From: Branchinecta lynchi
Lineage: Eukaryota > Arthropoda > Branchiopoda > Anostraca > Branchinectidae
NCBI GenBank assembly: GCA_023053575.1
Contig: JAKZAP010000017.1
Coordinates: forward strand, 8,377,501 to 8,441,500
DNA: 64,000 bases
Direction of reading: 5' to 3'
Shown here: in pieces, positions 43,881 through 54,730 of the stretch
How positions within the stretch are numbered: the first letter of the stretch is position 1
Layout of the letters: the number at the start of each line of letters is the position of its first letter
Program-made: the position numbers and the translations under genes
The notes under the pieces: model-generated
The model's input: only the letters and a program-made list of their open reading frames with translations
What the model was told of the DNA's origin: nothing
Databases searched by the model: none

Positions 43881-44970
43881 TATCTCCTTCTTTTAAAACT
43901 TCCAGCAGGGAAAAATGGGAATAGAGGATTTGGAAGTCAAGTGGTCCCACAAGTTGACATTTCCGCTTTATCTTTATTTTTTTTTGTCCGTAAGAAATGA
44001 AGAAAAGTGGCATAATATTTCCCGCACCGGAATGATGTTCCCATTTCCGAAATAACTTGTTAGTTTTTAGGATATGTTCTGTTTTTCATATTTTTTTTTT
44101 CATTTTGTAGGCTACTGACTTCTCTGTTCCGATTACCGGGCCAGTACAAAAATGTCCATGTTTCTAAATGTCCAAATTTCACAGTATTTGAGGGGGGGGG
44201 GGGGTGCATTTTGCGGTGCCAATTATTAAGTATAAGGTAGCCAGGCATTATTTCCATATTTTTCCATTTATTAGTCAGTAGCCAACGATATTCTACCCTG
44301 ATAATGTCTCTTTGTTTTGGCCAAATGAAAGCCTTTATTGTTATTGTTAATAATCGAAATGCGAACTGACTAAACCTTTTTAAACCTACGCTTGAAAAAT
44401 ACTCTAAATAAGAATGAGTTTGGGTGGTGACTCACAAGAACCAGAAGAACAGCGATTTCCCACCTTTTTTCATTAGTCTACGTTGAGTTCCGATTATTGC
44501 CTCTATTTTTTTGGTATGTATTGGGGGGGGGGGGGGGTCACCCGTGGGACTCGGTATGACGCGATACTCATGCAAGTGAACGTTGTGTCTTACCGGTTGC
44601 ACACCTTGGCCGGTCACACCGTAAATAAAACGCAAAGAAAAGGAAAAATATGTGCTTCAAAGTCAATTCTCCACACCCGTCTAATATTGGTGATGATTAT
44701 GCAAAAACACATGCATGCGGCCTGATTACTCTCTAGTGCAGGTTCAAGCTTCAGTATCGGCTGTTAATGAATTCTGGTCTACCTTGAACGAAAACGAATA
44801 AGAACTTGGGTTTCAGTCTTGGACCCTTTCGTCAGAATTGGAATACTGCAACAAATGGCGGAAAAGCGTTACTCGTTTAATGAGCGGTAATATTATCCTG
44901 TAATTACTGTATAATACTATCATCTTCTAGTAGCTATTTCCTGAGTCAGTCGATCAGGTATTTTATACTA
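43881..44970. other. Unassigned interval with two long G runs
   Basis: No gene recognised. G runs at ~44190-44203 and 44522-44537. Frames of 60-80 codons lack family features. Confidence 0.4.
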
Positions 44971-45344
44971 GTTACGTTTTTGCAGATACCATGGTATCTG
45001 ATACCACGGTCTAAAGTCGTTTTTGCAGTTATCGTGGTATCTGGCCAGTTATCGTGGTATCTGGTATCCAGATACCACGTCCGACTGTGGTAACTGATCG
45101 TAGTATCTGAAAATGTAATCTCACTTTCATCAGTTATTGTCAAATTGGTGGGAAAGAAGTTTGGCACTTAGTGATGTGACTGAATATCAGTTTTTCTTTT
45201 GGCATGACTTCGAAAAGCGCAGCTTCGGCAATTGTCGTTTTTGCAGAGCAACCGTATATCAGATACTACGCTTACTGCAAAAATGACTAATTGCAGGTCC
45301 AGTTACCGTGGTAACAGATACCATGGTATCTGCAAAAACGCAAC
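44971..45344. mobile_element. TA-flanked MITE with GATACCATGGTATC palindromes
   Basis: Left end 44971-45010 (GTTACGTTTTTGCAG...) and right end 45305-45344 are inverted repeats matching at about 38 of 40 positions. TA lies outside both ends. GATACCATGGTATC is a 14-bp perfect palindrome inside each arm, and GTGGTATCTGG-type words recur inside. No coding capacity. Confidence 0.75.
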
Positions 45345-45470
45345 TATTTCTAACAGTCGTAAAACTATCGAAATATTTTTCTTATCTTCAAATACCTTAT
45401 ATACCATCACAAGGAGTGATTGAACAGAATATTTCACTCCATTTCACTCCAATAGTTTGGTAATATTAAA

Positions 45471-45580
45471 ACAAAAACAGAAGTTGGGACGTCAAAATTT
45501 GGAACCACGTTTTCCAAGGCGAACAACAAAAACAGAAGTTGGGACGTCAAAATTTGGAACCACGTTTTCCAAGGCGAACA
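45471..45580 (+). repeat. 55-bp perfect tandem duplication
   Basis: CAAAAACAGAAGTTGGGACG...TTCCAAGGCGAACA occurs twice in direct tandem with a period of 55 bp and no visible difference. Confidence 0.85.
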
Positions 45581-46189
45581 CGGGGCAGGTCCGCGTAGTC
45601 GCAGATTTTTGTACACCCCTCGTTTGAAAATATCGTAAACTCTTTTTAGGGTCCTAGGTCTTCGGCTACTACCACGTATCTGGCAAAATTTGCATGGTGG
45701 ATGTGCCCGGAATAACTCGAACGCAAATTTTTTGTGAATCCCCTCTAAAAAATCCATCCCGCTGGTGAAGTGCCGAAAAACTCTTCGCCTGAGCGATTCT
45801 TTGATTTGTTTTTCATTCGATTAGTGAGGTTGCCCGGTTATGAATCAGAGTTCGATGCTAATCGTACCTCCGAGATCGAGATGGAAGATGACAAAGAGGG
45901 CCATTCTGCTTGTCGGGAATGTCGGGAAATATTAAATTAGTGAGCTGTTTGTCTTCGGATTGGCACCTCAGCAAATTGCAGAAGGGATTGTTGACACCAC
46001 GTTAGCTTGGCTCAGGAACTTTACTAGGTTATTTCTGTTCTGGGGAGAGTCCCCCCCCCCACACACCTCCAGTAGAGGTGTGCTTATTCGAGCACATGTC
46101 TTAAAGACAACCTCGCGCTGTTTAATGCTTATGTTCCGAAATTCAGGCTTACTGTAAAACTAGGCTCTACTTTTAAAAAAAAAATGTTA
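45581..46189. other. Unassigned interval
   Basis: No gene or repeat recognised. A short + strand frame (45960-46157) has no recognised domain. Confidence 0.35.
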
Positions 46190-46791
46190 CGGCGTTTAGC
46201 CTTTTCCGAGGTCCATTGACTTCTAGCAAGAAATTGGCAAAATTCAGATAACTGGTTGTGCGCATCAATAGCGTGATACGCGAACACTTACCGGGAGCCT
46301 AATACGCATGAAAAATAGTGAATTGTGGCATGTGCAAAGATTAGTGAGGTATCGTTAGCGGGCTTAACTGTGAATTTGATTATTTACTACTAATTACTGC
46401 TTTATTTACTACTAATCACAAAATAACCTATATAAACACATAGCCGCCCCGGGAAGGCTCAAACAGCCTGATGATGGACGGCTGTAATCGTCTGATTCTC
46501 AACCTATAACAAATTTCTTAAAAAAAGAAAGAAAAAAGGACAAGAACACTCTCACTCAATTAACCTTTAATACCAGAATTTAAAAAAGAAAATATAAAAA
46601 AAGAAAGAAAATTAACTCCCCTCTCCCATTAAATGTTTATTAAGTTTTACTTTAAATGACCCAATGTGCTCAGCCTCCCGAATTACTTAGAATGTAACAT
46701 ACAAAATTTGGTTCACTGGGCTTAAGAATTAATGAATGCAGTTATTGAAATAGGTTGCATTGGTATCGTAGACACGACGGGTCCTTTAAAG
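46190..46791 (+). repeat. Family J repeat, copy 1
   Basis: Shares words in order with 62990-63275: CTTTTCCGAG, GACTTCTAGC/GACTTGTAGC, ATAACTGGTT/ATAACCGGTT, AGCGTGATAC, ATAGGTTGCATTGGTATCGTAG and CGGGTCCTTTAA. Old and diverged. Ends where a hAT-like terminus begins. Confidence 0.5.
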
Positions 46792-47130
46792 CAGTGGTTT
46801 CCAACCTTTTCCGTACCGCGTACCCCTAATCAAAGGTTCGAAAACTTCGCGTACCGCCTTTTTCAGACCGTGAAATTAGGTTGTTGAACATTTGCCAAGT
46901 TATTCACAGCCTTCTCTAGTTCTCTGCCCCATCGAGTTACTACGCTATATTTCAGGAAACCATACAAGCCTTTGGCTGTTTGGTCAGAACTTGTCATCCT
47001 GGCAAAATTGTTTGATTGGTTCTTTGAACTGGGGAAAGCCGAAAATTTTGTTTTGCTTTTCGGGTCATCCTCGTTGCTGAAGTTAAAGTTTAACTGAAAA
47101 GGGCTGGGATAGGGCAACCTAGTTACCCAT
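46792..47130 (+). mobile_element. One end of a hAT-like element
   Basis: CAGTGGTTTCCAACC at 46792 followed by TTTTCCGTACCGCGTACCCC is the standard left end of many hAT (Charlie-like) elements. The matching right end GGTTGGAAACCACTG was not found nearby, so this is a solo end or a truncated element; the right limit given is arbitrary. Confidence 0.5.
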
Positions 47131-47670
47131 CACTATTCACTCAAATTGGCTTGAAGATCCGCTGAAAATGCGTTACTTTGCGTTACCTATTCACGAATAA
47201 TCGATTCTCAAATAGTGGAATTTCTGTGTGATTTGTGGCACCCTTTGCGCTTGTATTTTTTGTTGTATGCCTTACGAGAAAGATTTATGATGTTTTTTTG
47301 GTTCAGGCACTAAGCGATCTTCACCAATTTCAGCACTGCCCACTGAAAAGCCGCGTTTATGTTGAGATTAAAATTTCCCACATCATAGTAGAATTTTCGC
47401 TGTGGGGACTTTCGCAGATATTCTGAACGTCATAACTATAGCAGACAGTAGAAAATAAAAAGTTTCCTTTTGCAGAATCCAAATAATTCAGTGTATTCCC
47501 TTAAATATTACCCCAACAAGATAGCTTCAGGGGGTCTTGTTTCTTGCTTTATATTTATTTTATGTAGTCTTACTAGTACGAATAAGTGAATGAATGAAAT
47601 GACACAAACATAAGTTGGCTTTTCAGTTAAACTTTAAGGAGTTAAAATCGGAAGTATTCTACCATTTGCA
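47131..47670. other. Unassigned interval
   Basis: No feature recognised. Confidence 0.35.
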
Positions 47671-48260
47671 ATGAATGAATGAAGGAATGAATTTATTCCC
47701 AATAAAGCCCAAGGGCCATAGCGGGAAACATAACACAATAACAAAAACAAAATATCATACTCCAACAACAAACCAAAAATCAACTTCTATAAAAATAGTT
47801 CACGGTGGGCCATAGCTAGCTTCAGGAATCTACCCAGCCTTCGGATCTCACCAAAACACTTACTTCCCATACTTGAAACCAAATCCCTTTCCTCCCAGGC
47901 CTCCCTTAATTCTTTCAACTCCTCGCAATAACGTATCAAATGTACCGCATCCTCTCCTTCAATACCACACATTGGACAAAAATAAGGACCAGTACCTTTC
48001 CTATCTCTATCAATATAATTTCTCCGCATCCCCACCGGAAGAGCGTCCGCCCTAAGACTCACCATCCACTTCAATTCTGCCCCCCCCCCCCCCAATCCCA
48101 ACTTAAAATATAATTCTTCTCCCATGTCTCTTTGGCCATACCATACAACTTCAGAGATTGGTGATCTGATACACCCCCATGCCACCCTCTGAATCTCTTG
48201 ATCTCTTAGCCTTTCTTTCACTAACTTAGCTACCTTACCTAGGACCCCCAAAACCACAAT
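47671..48260 (-). pseudogene. LINE 3'-end fragment, longer copy
   Basis: A 156-codon minus-strand frame (48257-47787) encodes the C-terminal region of a non-LTR retrotransposon protein: GEELYFKLGL, LRADALPVGMRRN and the knuckle CPMCGIEGEDAVHLIRYC (C-x2-C-x8-H-x4-C). The 3' UTR follows, ending GGGAATAAATTCATTCC with an ATTC tail at ~47671-47700. It matches the 33 kb fragment and is related to the 36.9-38.5 kb element. 5'-truncated. A C13 run near 48081 corresponds to GGGG codons in the frame. Confidence 0.88.
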
Positions 48261-49305
48261 CTTCCAATGTCACTCCGTCAAATTAGATTGAGGGGTTGCC
48301 CACTCCGGATTTTGGTGTACAGCAAGTTCCCACTGATTGTCATTTGTCACGAATGTAGAAATCACCATGTTTATAGCGAGGTTTATAGACGAATCGCCTA
48401 AGTCCCGCACATGTGCCGACACCCCTGATTTCGGCCTGTGCCGGGAAATGGTGCATAGTAAGTGCCGGGAAGTTTTTAACTCCTCAGTTAAAATCAGGAC
48501 TTGATACGGCCGTGTGAATATGTATATATATATAAATATATTTGTTTTTGCCCGCTTACAAAAGGGAAATCAGTGGATAGGATCGCCGAAGTTAGCCTGT
48601 TGTTCGCTTTATCTGACTTACTAAGAAAGTAAATAAGAGGAACTAACAGTAACGCAGTTTGCGAGGTAGTTTGTGTAGCATTACAAAATATAATGATTAA
48701 AACTATCTCTAAGTTTAGTTGTTCTTATCCCCTCCAGGTAGCTTTTTATAGTGTGTTTCTAAATGGCCTCACATTTGCTTTTGTTTATTGCTTCTTGAGT
48801 TACTACGAGACATTTCAGAAACGTTTCCAAGCCCTTTGCCGTTTTGTCAAGAAGTTGGTCATCGTAACTTTTGTGACATCATCTCGTAGGAAAGTTTCTG
48901 CGGCGTGGAATCTCGGAAAGATTTCGATAACCGAATGCGTCCGGTTAAGATGTTTTTTCTCCGCCAAATCAAATGATCTTGTTTTTCCACGGTAGTGCCA
49001 AAGCTGTTATGAAGCGGAATTTTCCTTCTTCGCTATCATGAAAGTACGGGTTCTGACGTGGAAACCTGATAAACATCCAGTCAGTCTTTCTGAAGCCTGA
49101 AACGGTTTTCAGTCAGTGAACTTCTTCGCATAAATTAATGAATAGTTTAACAGCCAATTGTCCGTACTAAATACATGAACAGTAGAACGCCTATACTTTA
49201 GATTACTCAACGCGTTCCTTTGTTTCGGTAAAGCACACTATTAAAGTTGGAAAAAATTCAATTGTTTTAGCTGGTGTCAAGAAGATCAGGAACTGAATAT
49301 TATAA
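48261..49305. other. Unassigned interval with TA microsatellite
   Basis: A short (TA)n at 48522-48545. A 100-codon + strand frame (48693-48995) has no recognised domain. Confidence 0.4.
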
Positions 49306-49864
49306 AGGCCCATTCACAACGGGTTTTAACTAATACTCGGTACCAGCCAGTTCCGGAAATCGCTCTGAGACCGAGAATTAGCTGGGTTTCTGCCGTTCGC
49401 AATCGATACTGGTGCCAGTCTCGCTCGGGTACCAGCTAGTCTCGCACCCAAGTTGAAATCAGTTCAACTTTTCAGAGTACTAGCCAATCACGTTACTGAG
49501 GGGATCTCTCAATCATGTTCCGATTGGCTCACGCCGAACAACGTCAGACCGAAGAACAATGACCTAAATTCACTTTTGGTTTTCAAGGCAGCAAGGAGTG
49601 GATGTGATTTTAATGATTTTATCAATTGGGCATGGTTCGAAACTAGCAAATCAGAATATTCCTCAGTATTCCCCAAAATAACCTGATTGGCTAGTTTCCT
49701 CGAAATTTGAACTGATCTCAACTTGGGTACGAGACTAGCTGGTATCCGAAACCGGCACCAGGATCAATTGCGAACGGCAGAAACACAGCTAATTCTCGGT
49801 CTCAGAGCGATTTCCGGAACTGGCTGGTATCGAGTGTTAGCTAAAACCTGTTGTGAGTGGGCCT
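49306..49864. mobile_element. Harbinger-like foldback MITE (TAA flanks)
   Basis: A 559-bp element starting AGGCCCATTCACAACGGG and ending CTGTTGTGAGTGGGCCT, flanked by TAA on both sides (49303-49305 and 49865-49867). Inverted arms of about 165-200 bp share TTCCGGAAATCGCTCTGAGA, CGAGAATTAGCTG, TTTCTGCCGTTCGCAAT and ACTAGCCAATCA. Only ~150 bp at the centre is unpaired. TWA target sites and GGCC-type ends fit PIF/Harbinger. Confidence 0.85.
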
Positions 49865-49929
49865 TAAACACAAGCTGCGTTCGTTGCACTCCGGGCTGTC
49901 TCTGGTGTTTTGTCACCTGTGTCCGGTTC

Positions 49930-50140
49930 TTCTCTTAAAACGCTGGTTCACCGGTGAGTTGATGAAAACTGGCTAACTCCTCGCTGAAGCCGGGCTCCCG
50001 AGCAGGTTCTGGTTAGTCCGCACCGGTGAGATAAAACCGGACACTGGTTAGTTCAAAAACGGGTTATAAGACTGGTGAGTAGTCACCGGTGGATGCAAAA
50101 ACGGCTTATAAGAAAAACCGGAGACCACCGGTGAGAACTC
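49930..50140. repeat. CACCGGTGAG-rich segment
   Basis: CACCGGTGAG and ACTGGTTAG words recur in both orientations (49951, 50022, 50085, 50127). Probably a small decayed foldback element; ends not defined. Confidence 0.45.
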
Positions 50141-51644
50141 CCCCACAAAGAACTCAGCTACATTAAGAAAATGTTCCCAGGATATGAGAGTTACTAGTAT
50201 TCTACCAGAAGATGGCCCTCTTCCTAAGCTGGCAGCACGCTTACTTTTGCAAGGAAAAATAAGCACAAGAACCTCCGTCTCCTATCTCTGTAAGATGACC
50301 ATGCGGAGTCGAATGCATTCATGATATACAACGAGCCAAGAGTAGGAGCTACGCGGAACATCATAATTCCTACAAACAGCTATATCGCAGTAGAGCCCAG
50401 AGAAGAAACTTCGAGAGTAACAGCCGATTGGATGTCGACCATCGTGACGACGTCAGATCTGACGCGCTGCAGAGCGAGTCATACACGCCTGCTACAGTCT
50501 TTTCCTCTGATATGCGCAGTGGCGAAGAGGGAAGTAGACGGGAATCAACTCAAAGCCCAGCAAGTGCCCCTAGCTCTGCTCAGTTTTGTCGGTGTATCCA
50601 TATTTGGTGCATGGGGACAGAGGCGGAGGTTCTATTGGCTGATTTGTTCTTGCTGTTGGAAGCTTTTTCCTAGTTATTCCGCCCACGTACTGGCAGGCAG
50701 TTCGCCCGTAGCTGAAACCACAAGGGGAGTATTTATAGCGTTCAATGCCGTGTGGATTCCGATCAGTAACATCAGATAGTAATCCAGTCCGTCTATCCAA
50801 AGCGTAAACTGTGTCTTGGTTTCCAGTTTATAGTTCTGATAGACGAGGACAGTCAGGCGGCCGCCGATTCCTGGCAGGGTTTTCCGGACCGTCGTCGATC
50901 CTTTACGGAAAAGGTGGGATCAGCTTCAACTTTATCAAGGAAGTTCGGAAAATCCGACCGGAAAACTTGATCTTCTGTCTGAAATATAATGGCCGTATGC
51001 GTAGTATTTGTAGCGTTGGACGCCCGAACTACTCACCAGCCTTTAGCCGGTGTCGGTATCGCTTCCTATTTCCCAGAAAGATGACATAACTTCTTCTGTC
51101 ATGATTACCTTTTCCGTCTAGCCGCTTGTCAGGGTATACTCTGGTTATTCCGGACTTCCTGCTCTACTTCAGACACCCCAACAAGGAGGTCATAAACTTC
51201 CCTACAAACGTAAAAACAGAACCCCGTCAATCCCTTTCCATAGTATTCCGGTTACCCTCCAGTCTTCTTCTCAATACCATGGGTTTGGGTTCAGCTGGTG
51301 CCGAGCCCTTTCTTCCTTCCTTTTGCTGTTCTATGTCATTTGGGACTTTCTGGGCGAGTACAGTGATGAGCTCCCCGGAAGTTCCGTATTCCTGCTATAC
51401 TTAAGACACCCGAAATACTCGCCAGAAGCTTCCTATACGCCTTAAGGTCCGCTCAGACCGATGACAGCTCTACATACTCCCTTCATACTGATATGCTTAT
51501 GGTCGTCACGACGACAGAGCGTAGTTATCCGTAACGCAAATATTGTGTGTGAATCTTGGGTTGAAATTTTTTCAGCTTAAAGTTTAACTAAAAGCCAACT
51601 TATTTTTGTATCAGTTTACTGAATACGCTGCATTATATGGATTT
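50141..51644. other. Unassigned GC-richer interval with a 152-codon frame
   Basis: Holds the longest open frame outside recognised repeats on + (50321-50779), with no domain I can name, and a perfect palindrome CGTCAGATCTGACG at 50451-50464. CAAACGTAAAAACAGA at ~51205 links it weakly to ~38765. No splice-framed exon recognised. Confidence 0.35.
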
Positions 51645-54575
51645 ATTTTTATGGCACTTGCCCTTCGGCCAAGTGCCATATAGCGATCGCAATTTCTGTT
51701 CGTCCGTCGGTCTGTCGGTCTGTCCAGGTTTTGCTAGTTCGGGCACTTCCACATAAGCTAGGACGATACAACTTGGCAGGCGTATCAGGGACCCCAAATG
51801 AGTAAGTTGGAAATAGTCAGTTCCCCGATCCGAGCACCGTGGGGGGAGTGGAGGGAGGGGGAATCCGGAATCTTGAGGTATTTTTAACTTTTGAACGGGT
51901 GATCGGATCTCGATGAAACTTGATATTTGGAACGACCTCATGCCTCAGACGACCCACTTAAAATCCGGACCGGATCCGGTGACTTTTGGGGGGAGCTGGA
52001 GGGGGCAACCGGAAATCTTGGGAAACACTATGAGTGTAGGGATCGAGATGAAACTTGGTGGGAAGACACCTAGCAAACACTAGATACATCATTGACATAA
52101 CCGAGCCGATTCGGGCACTGTGGGGGAGTGGAGGGAGGGGGAATCCGGAATTTTGAGGTATTTATAACTTTTGAACGGGTGATCGGATCTCGATGGAACT
52201 TGATATTTGGAAAGACCTCATGCCTCAGACGACCCACTTAAAATCCGGACCGGATCCGGTGACTTTTGGGGGGAGCTGGAGGGGGGCAACCGGAAATCTT
52301 GGGAACTGCTATGAGTGGAGGGATCGAGATGAAACTTGGTGGGAAGAGACCTAGCAAACACTAGATACATCATTGACATAACCGAGCCAATTCGGGTACT
52401 GTGGGGGAGTGGAGGGAGGGGGAATCCGGAATCTTGAGGTATTTATAACTTTTGAACGGGTGACCGGATCTCGATGAAACTTGATATTTGGAAAGACCTC
52501 ATGCCTCAGACGACCCACTTAAAATCCGGACCGGATCCGGTGACTTTTGGGGGGAGCTGGAGGGGAGAACCGGAAATATGGGAAAACGCTATGAGTGGAG
52601 GGATCGAGATGAAACTTGGTGGGAAGACACCTAGCAAACACTAGATATATCATTGACATAACCAAGCCGTGCCTTTCTCGATGAAACTTGATATTTGGAA
52701 AGACCTCATGCCTCAGACGACCCACTTAAAATCCGGACCGGATCCGGTGACTTTTGGGGGGAGCTGGAGGGGGGCAACCGGAAATCTTGGGAACTGCTAT
52801 GAGTGGAGGGATCGAGATGAAACTTGGTGGGAAGAGACCTAGCAAACACTAGATACATCATTGACATAACCGAGCCGATTCGGGCACTGTGGGGGGAGTG
52901 GAGGGAGGGGGAATCCGGAATCTTGAGGTATTTATAACTTTTGAACGGGTGATCGGATCTCGATGGAACTTGATATTTGGAAAGACCTCATGCCTCAGAC
53001 GACCCACTTAAAATCCGGACCGGATCCGGTGACTTTTTGGGGGAGCTGGAGGAGGCAACCGGAAATCTTGGGAAACGCTATGAGTGGAGGGGTCGAGATG
53101 AAACTTGGTGGGAAGGCACCTAGCAAACACTAGATACATAATTGACATGAACGAGCCGATTTGGGCACTGTCGGGGGAGTGGAGGGAGGGCGAATCCGGA
53201 ATCTTGAGGTATTTATAACTTTTGAACGGGTGACCGGATCTCGATGAAACCTGATATTTGGAACGACCTCATGCCTCAGACGACCCACTTAAAATCCGGA
53301 CCGGATCCGGTGACTTTTGGGGGGAGCTGGAGGGGGCAACCGGAAATCTTGGGAAACATCATGAGTGTAGGGATCGAGATGAAACTTGGTGGGAAGACAC
53401 CTAGCAAACACTAGATACATCATTGACATAACCGAGCCGATTCGGGCACTGTGGGGGAGTGGAGGGAGGGGGAATCCGGAATCTTGAGGTATTTATAACT
53501 TTTGAACGGGTGATCGGATCTCGATGGAACTTGATATTTGGAAAGAAATCATGCCTCAGACGACCCACTTAAAATCCGGACCGGATCCGGTGACTTTTGG
53601 GGGGAGCTGGAGGGGGTAACCGGAAATCTTGGGAACTGCTATGAGTGGAGGGATCGAGATGAAATTTGGTGGGAAGAGACCTAGCAAACACTAGATACAT
53701 CATTGACATAACCGAGCCAATTCGGGTACTGTGGGGGAGTGGAGGGAGGGGGAATCCGGAATCTTGAGGTATTTATAACTTTTGAACGGGTGACCGGATC
53801 TCGATGAAACTTGATATTTGGAAAGACCTCATGCCTCAGACGACCCACTTAAAATCCGGACCGGATCCGGTGACTTTTGGGGGGAGATGGAGGAGGCAAC
53901 CGGAAATCTTGGGAAACGCTATGAGTGGAGGGGTCGAGATGAAACTTGGTGGGAAGACACCTAGCAAACACTAGATACATAATTGACATGAACGAGCCGA
54001 TTTGGGTACTGTCGGGGGAGTGGAGGGAGGGCGAATCCGGAATCTTGAGGTATTTATAACTTTTGAACGGGTGACCGGATCTCGATGAAACTTGATATTT
54101 GGAACGACCTCATGCCTCAGACGACCCACTTAAAATCCGGACCGGATCCGGTGACTTGGGGGGAGCTGGAGGGGGCAACCGGAAATCTTGGGAAACGCTG
54201 TGAGTGGAGGGATCGAGATGAAACTTGGTGGGAAGACACCTAACAAACACTAGATACATCATTGACATAACCGAGCCAATTTGGGGCACTGTGGGGGGAG
54301 TGGAGGGAGGGGGAATCCGGAATCTTGAGGTATTTATAACTTTTGAACGGGTGATCGGGCCTCATGCCTCAGACGACCCACTAAAAATCCGGACCGGATC
54401 CGGTGACTTTTGGGGGGAGCTGTAGGGGGCAACCGGAAATCTTGGGAAACGCTATGAGTGGAGGGATCGAGATGAAACTTGGTGGGAAGGCACCTAGCAA
54501 ACACTAGATATATCATTGACATAACCAAGCCGTGCCTACTCGTAACAAGTGCCATATGAGCTCGTAGCTCTTGTT
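51645..54575 (+). mobile_element. Family B element, largest array (about ten monomers)
   Basis: Head hairpin at ~51651-51679, GCGATCGC and GTCCGTCGGTCTG. Monomers of 279-282 bp then start near 52102, 52383, 52871, 53153, 53434, 53713, 53995 and 54275. The tail hairpin plus CTCTTGTT ends the element (~54575). Variant markers (ATGAGTGTAGG at ~52030 and ~53361; GGGAACTGCT at ~52304, ~52793 and ~53634) show that blocks of monomers were duplicated. At ~52672 a terminal-type GCCGTGCC joins a monomer in mid-unit. Confidence 0.87.
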
Positions 54576-54730
54576 TATTTCACTGTTTGCGCTAGTATGA
54601 CGGTCAGAATATCTACGGCCGTCCTCACAACGCAAAGTTCTTCTATGACTCGGAAAATATGAAACTCGACACAAATGCGGCTTTTCAGTGGCCAGTGATC
54701 AGCTTGCGGACGGTACTCACTGCGCGAACG

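Noticed and set aside
46496..46560. Hammerhead ribozyme at CCTGATGATGG (~46469-46479)
   Set aside because: The CTGATGA core word is present but no GAAA follows a closing stem II.
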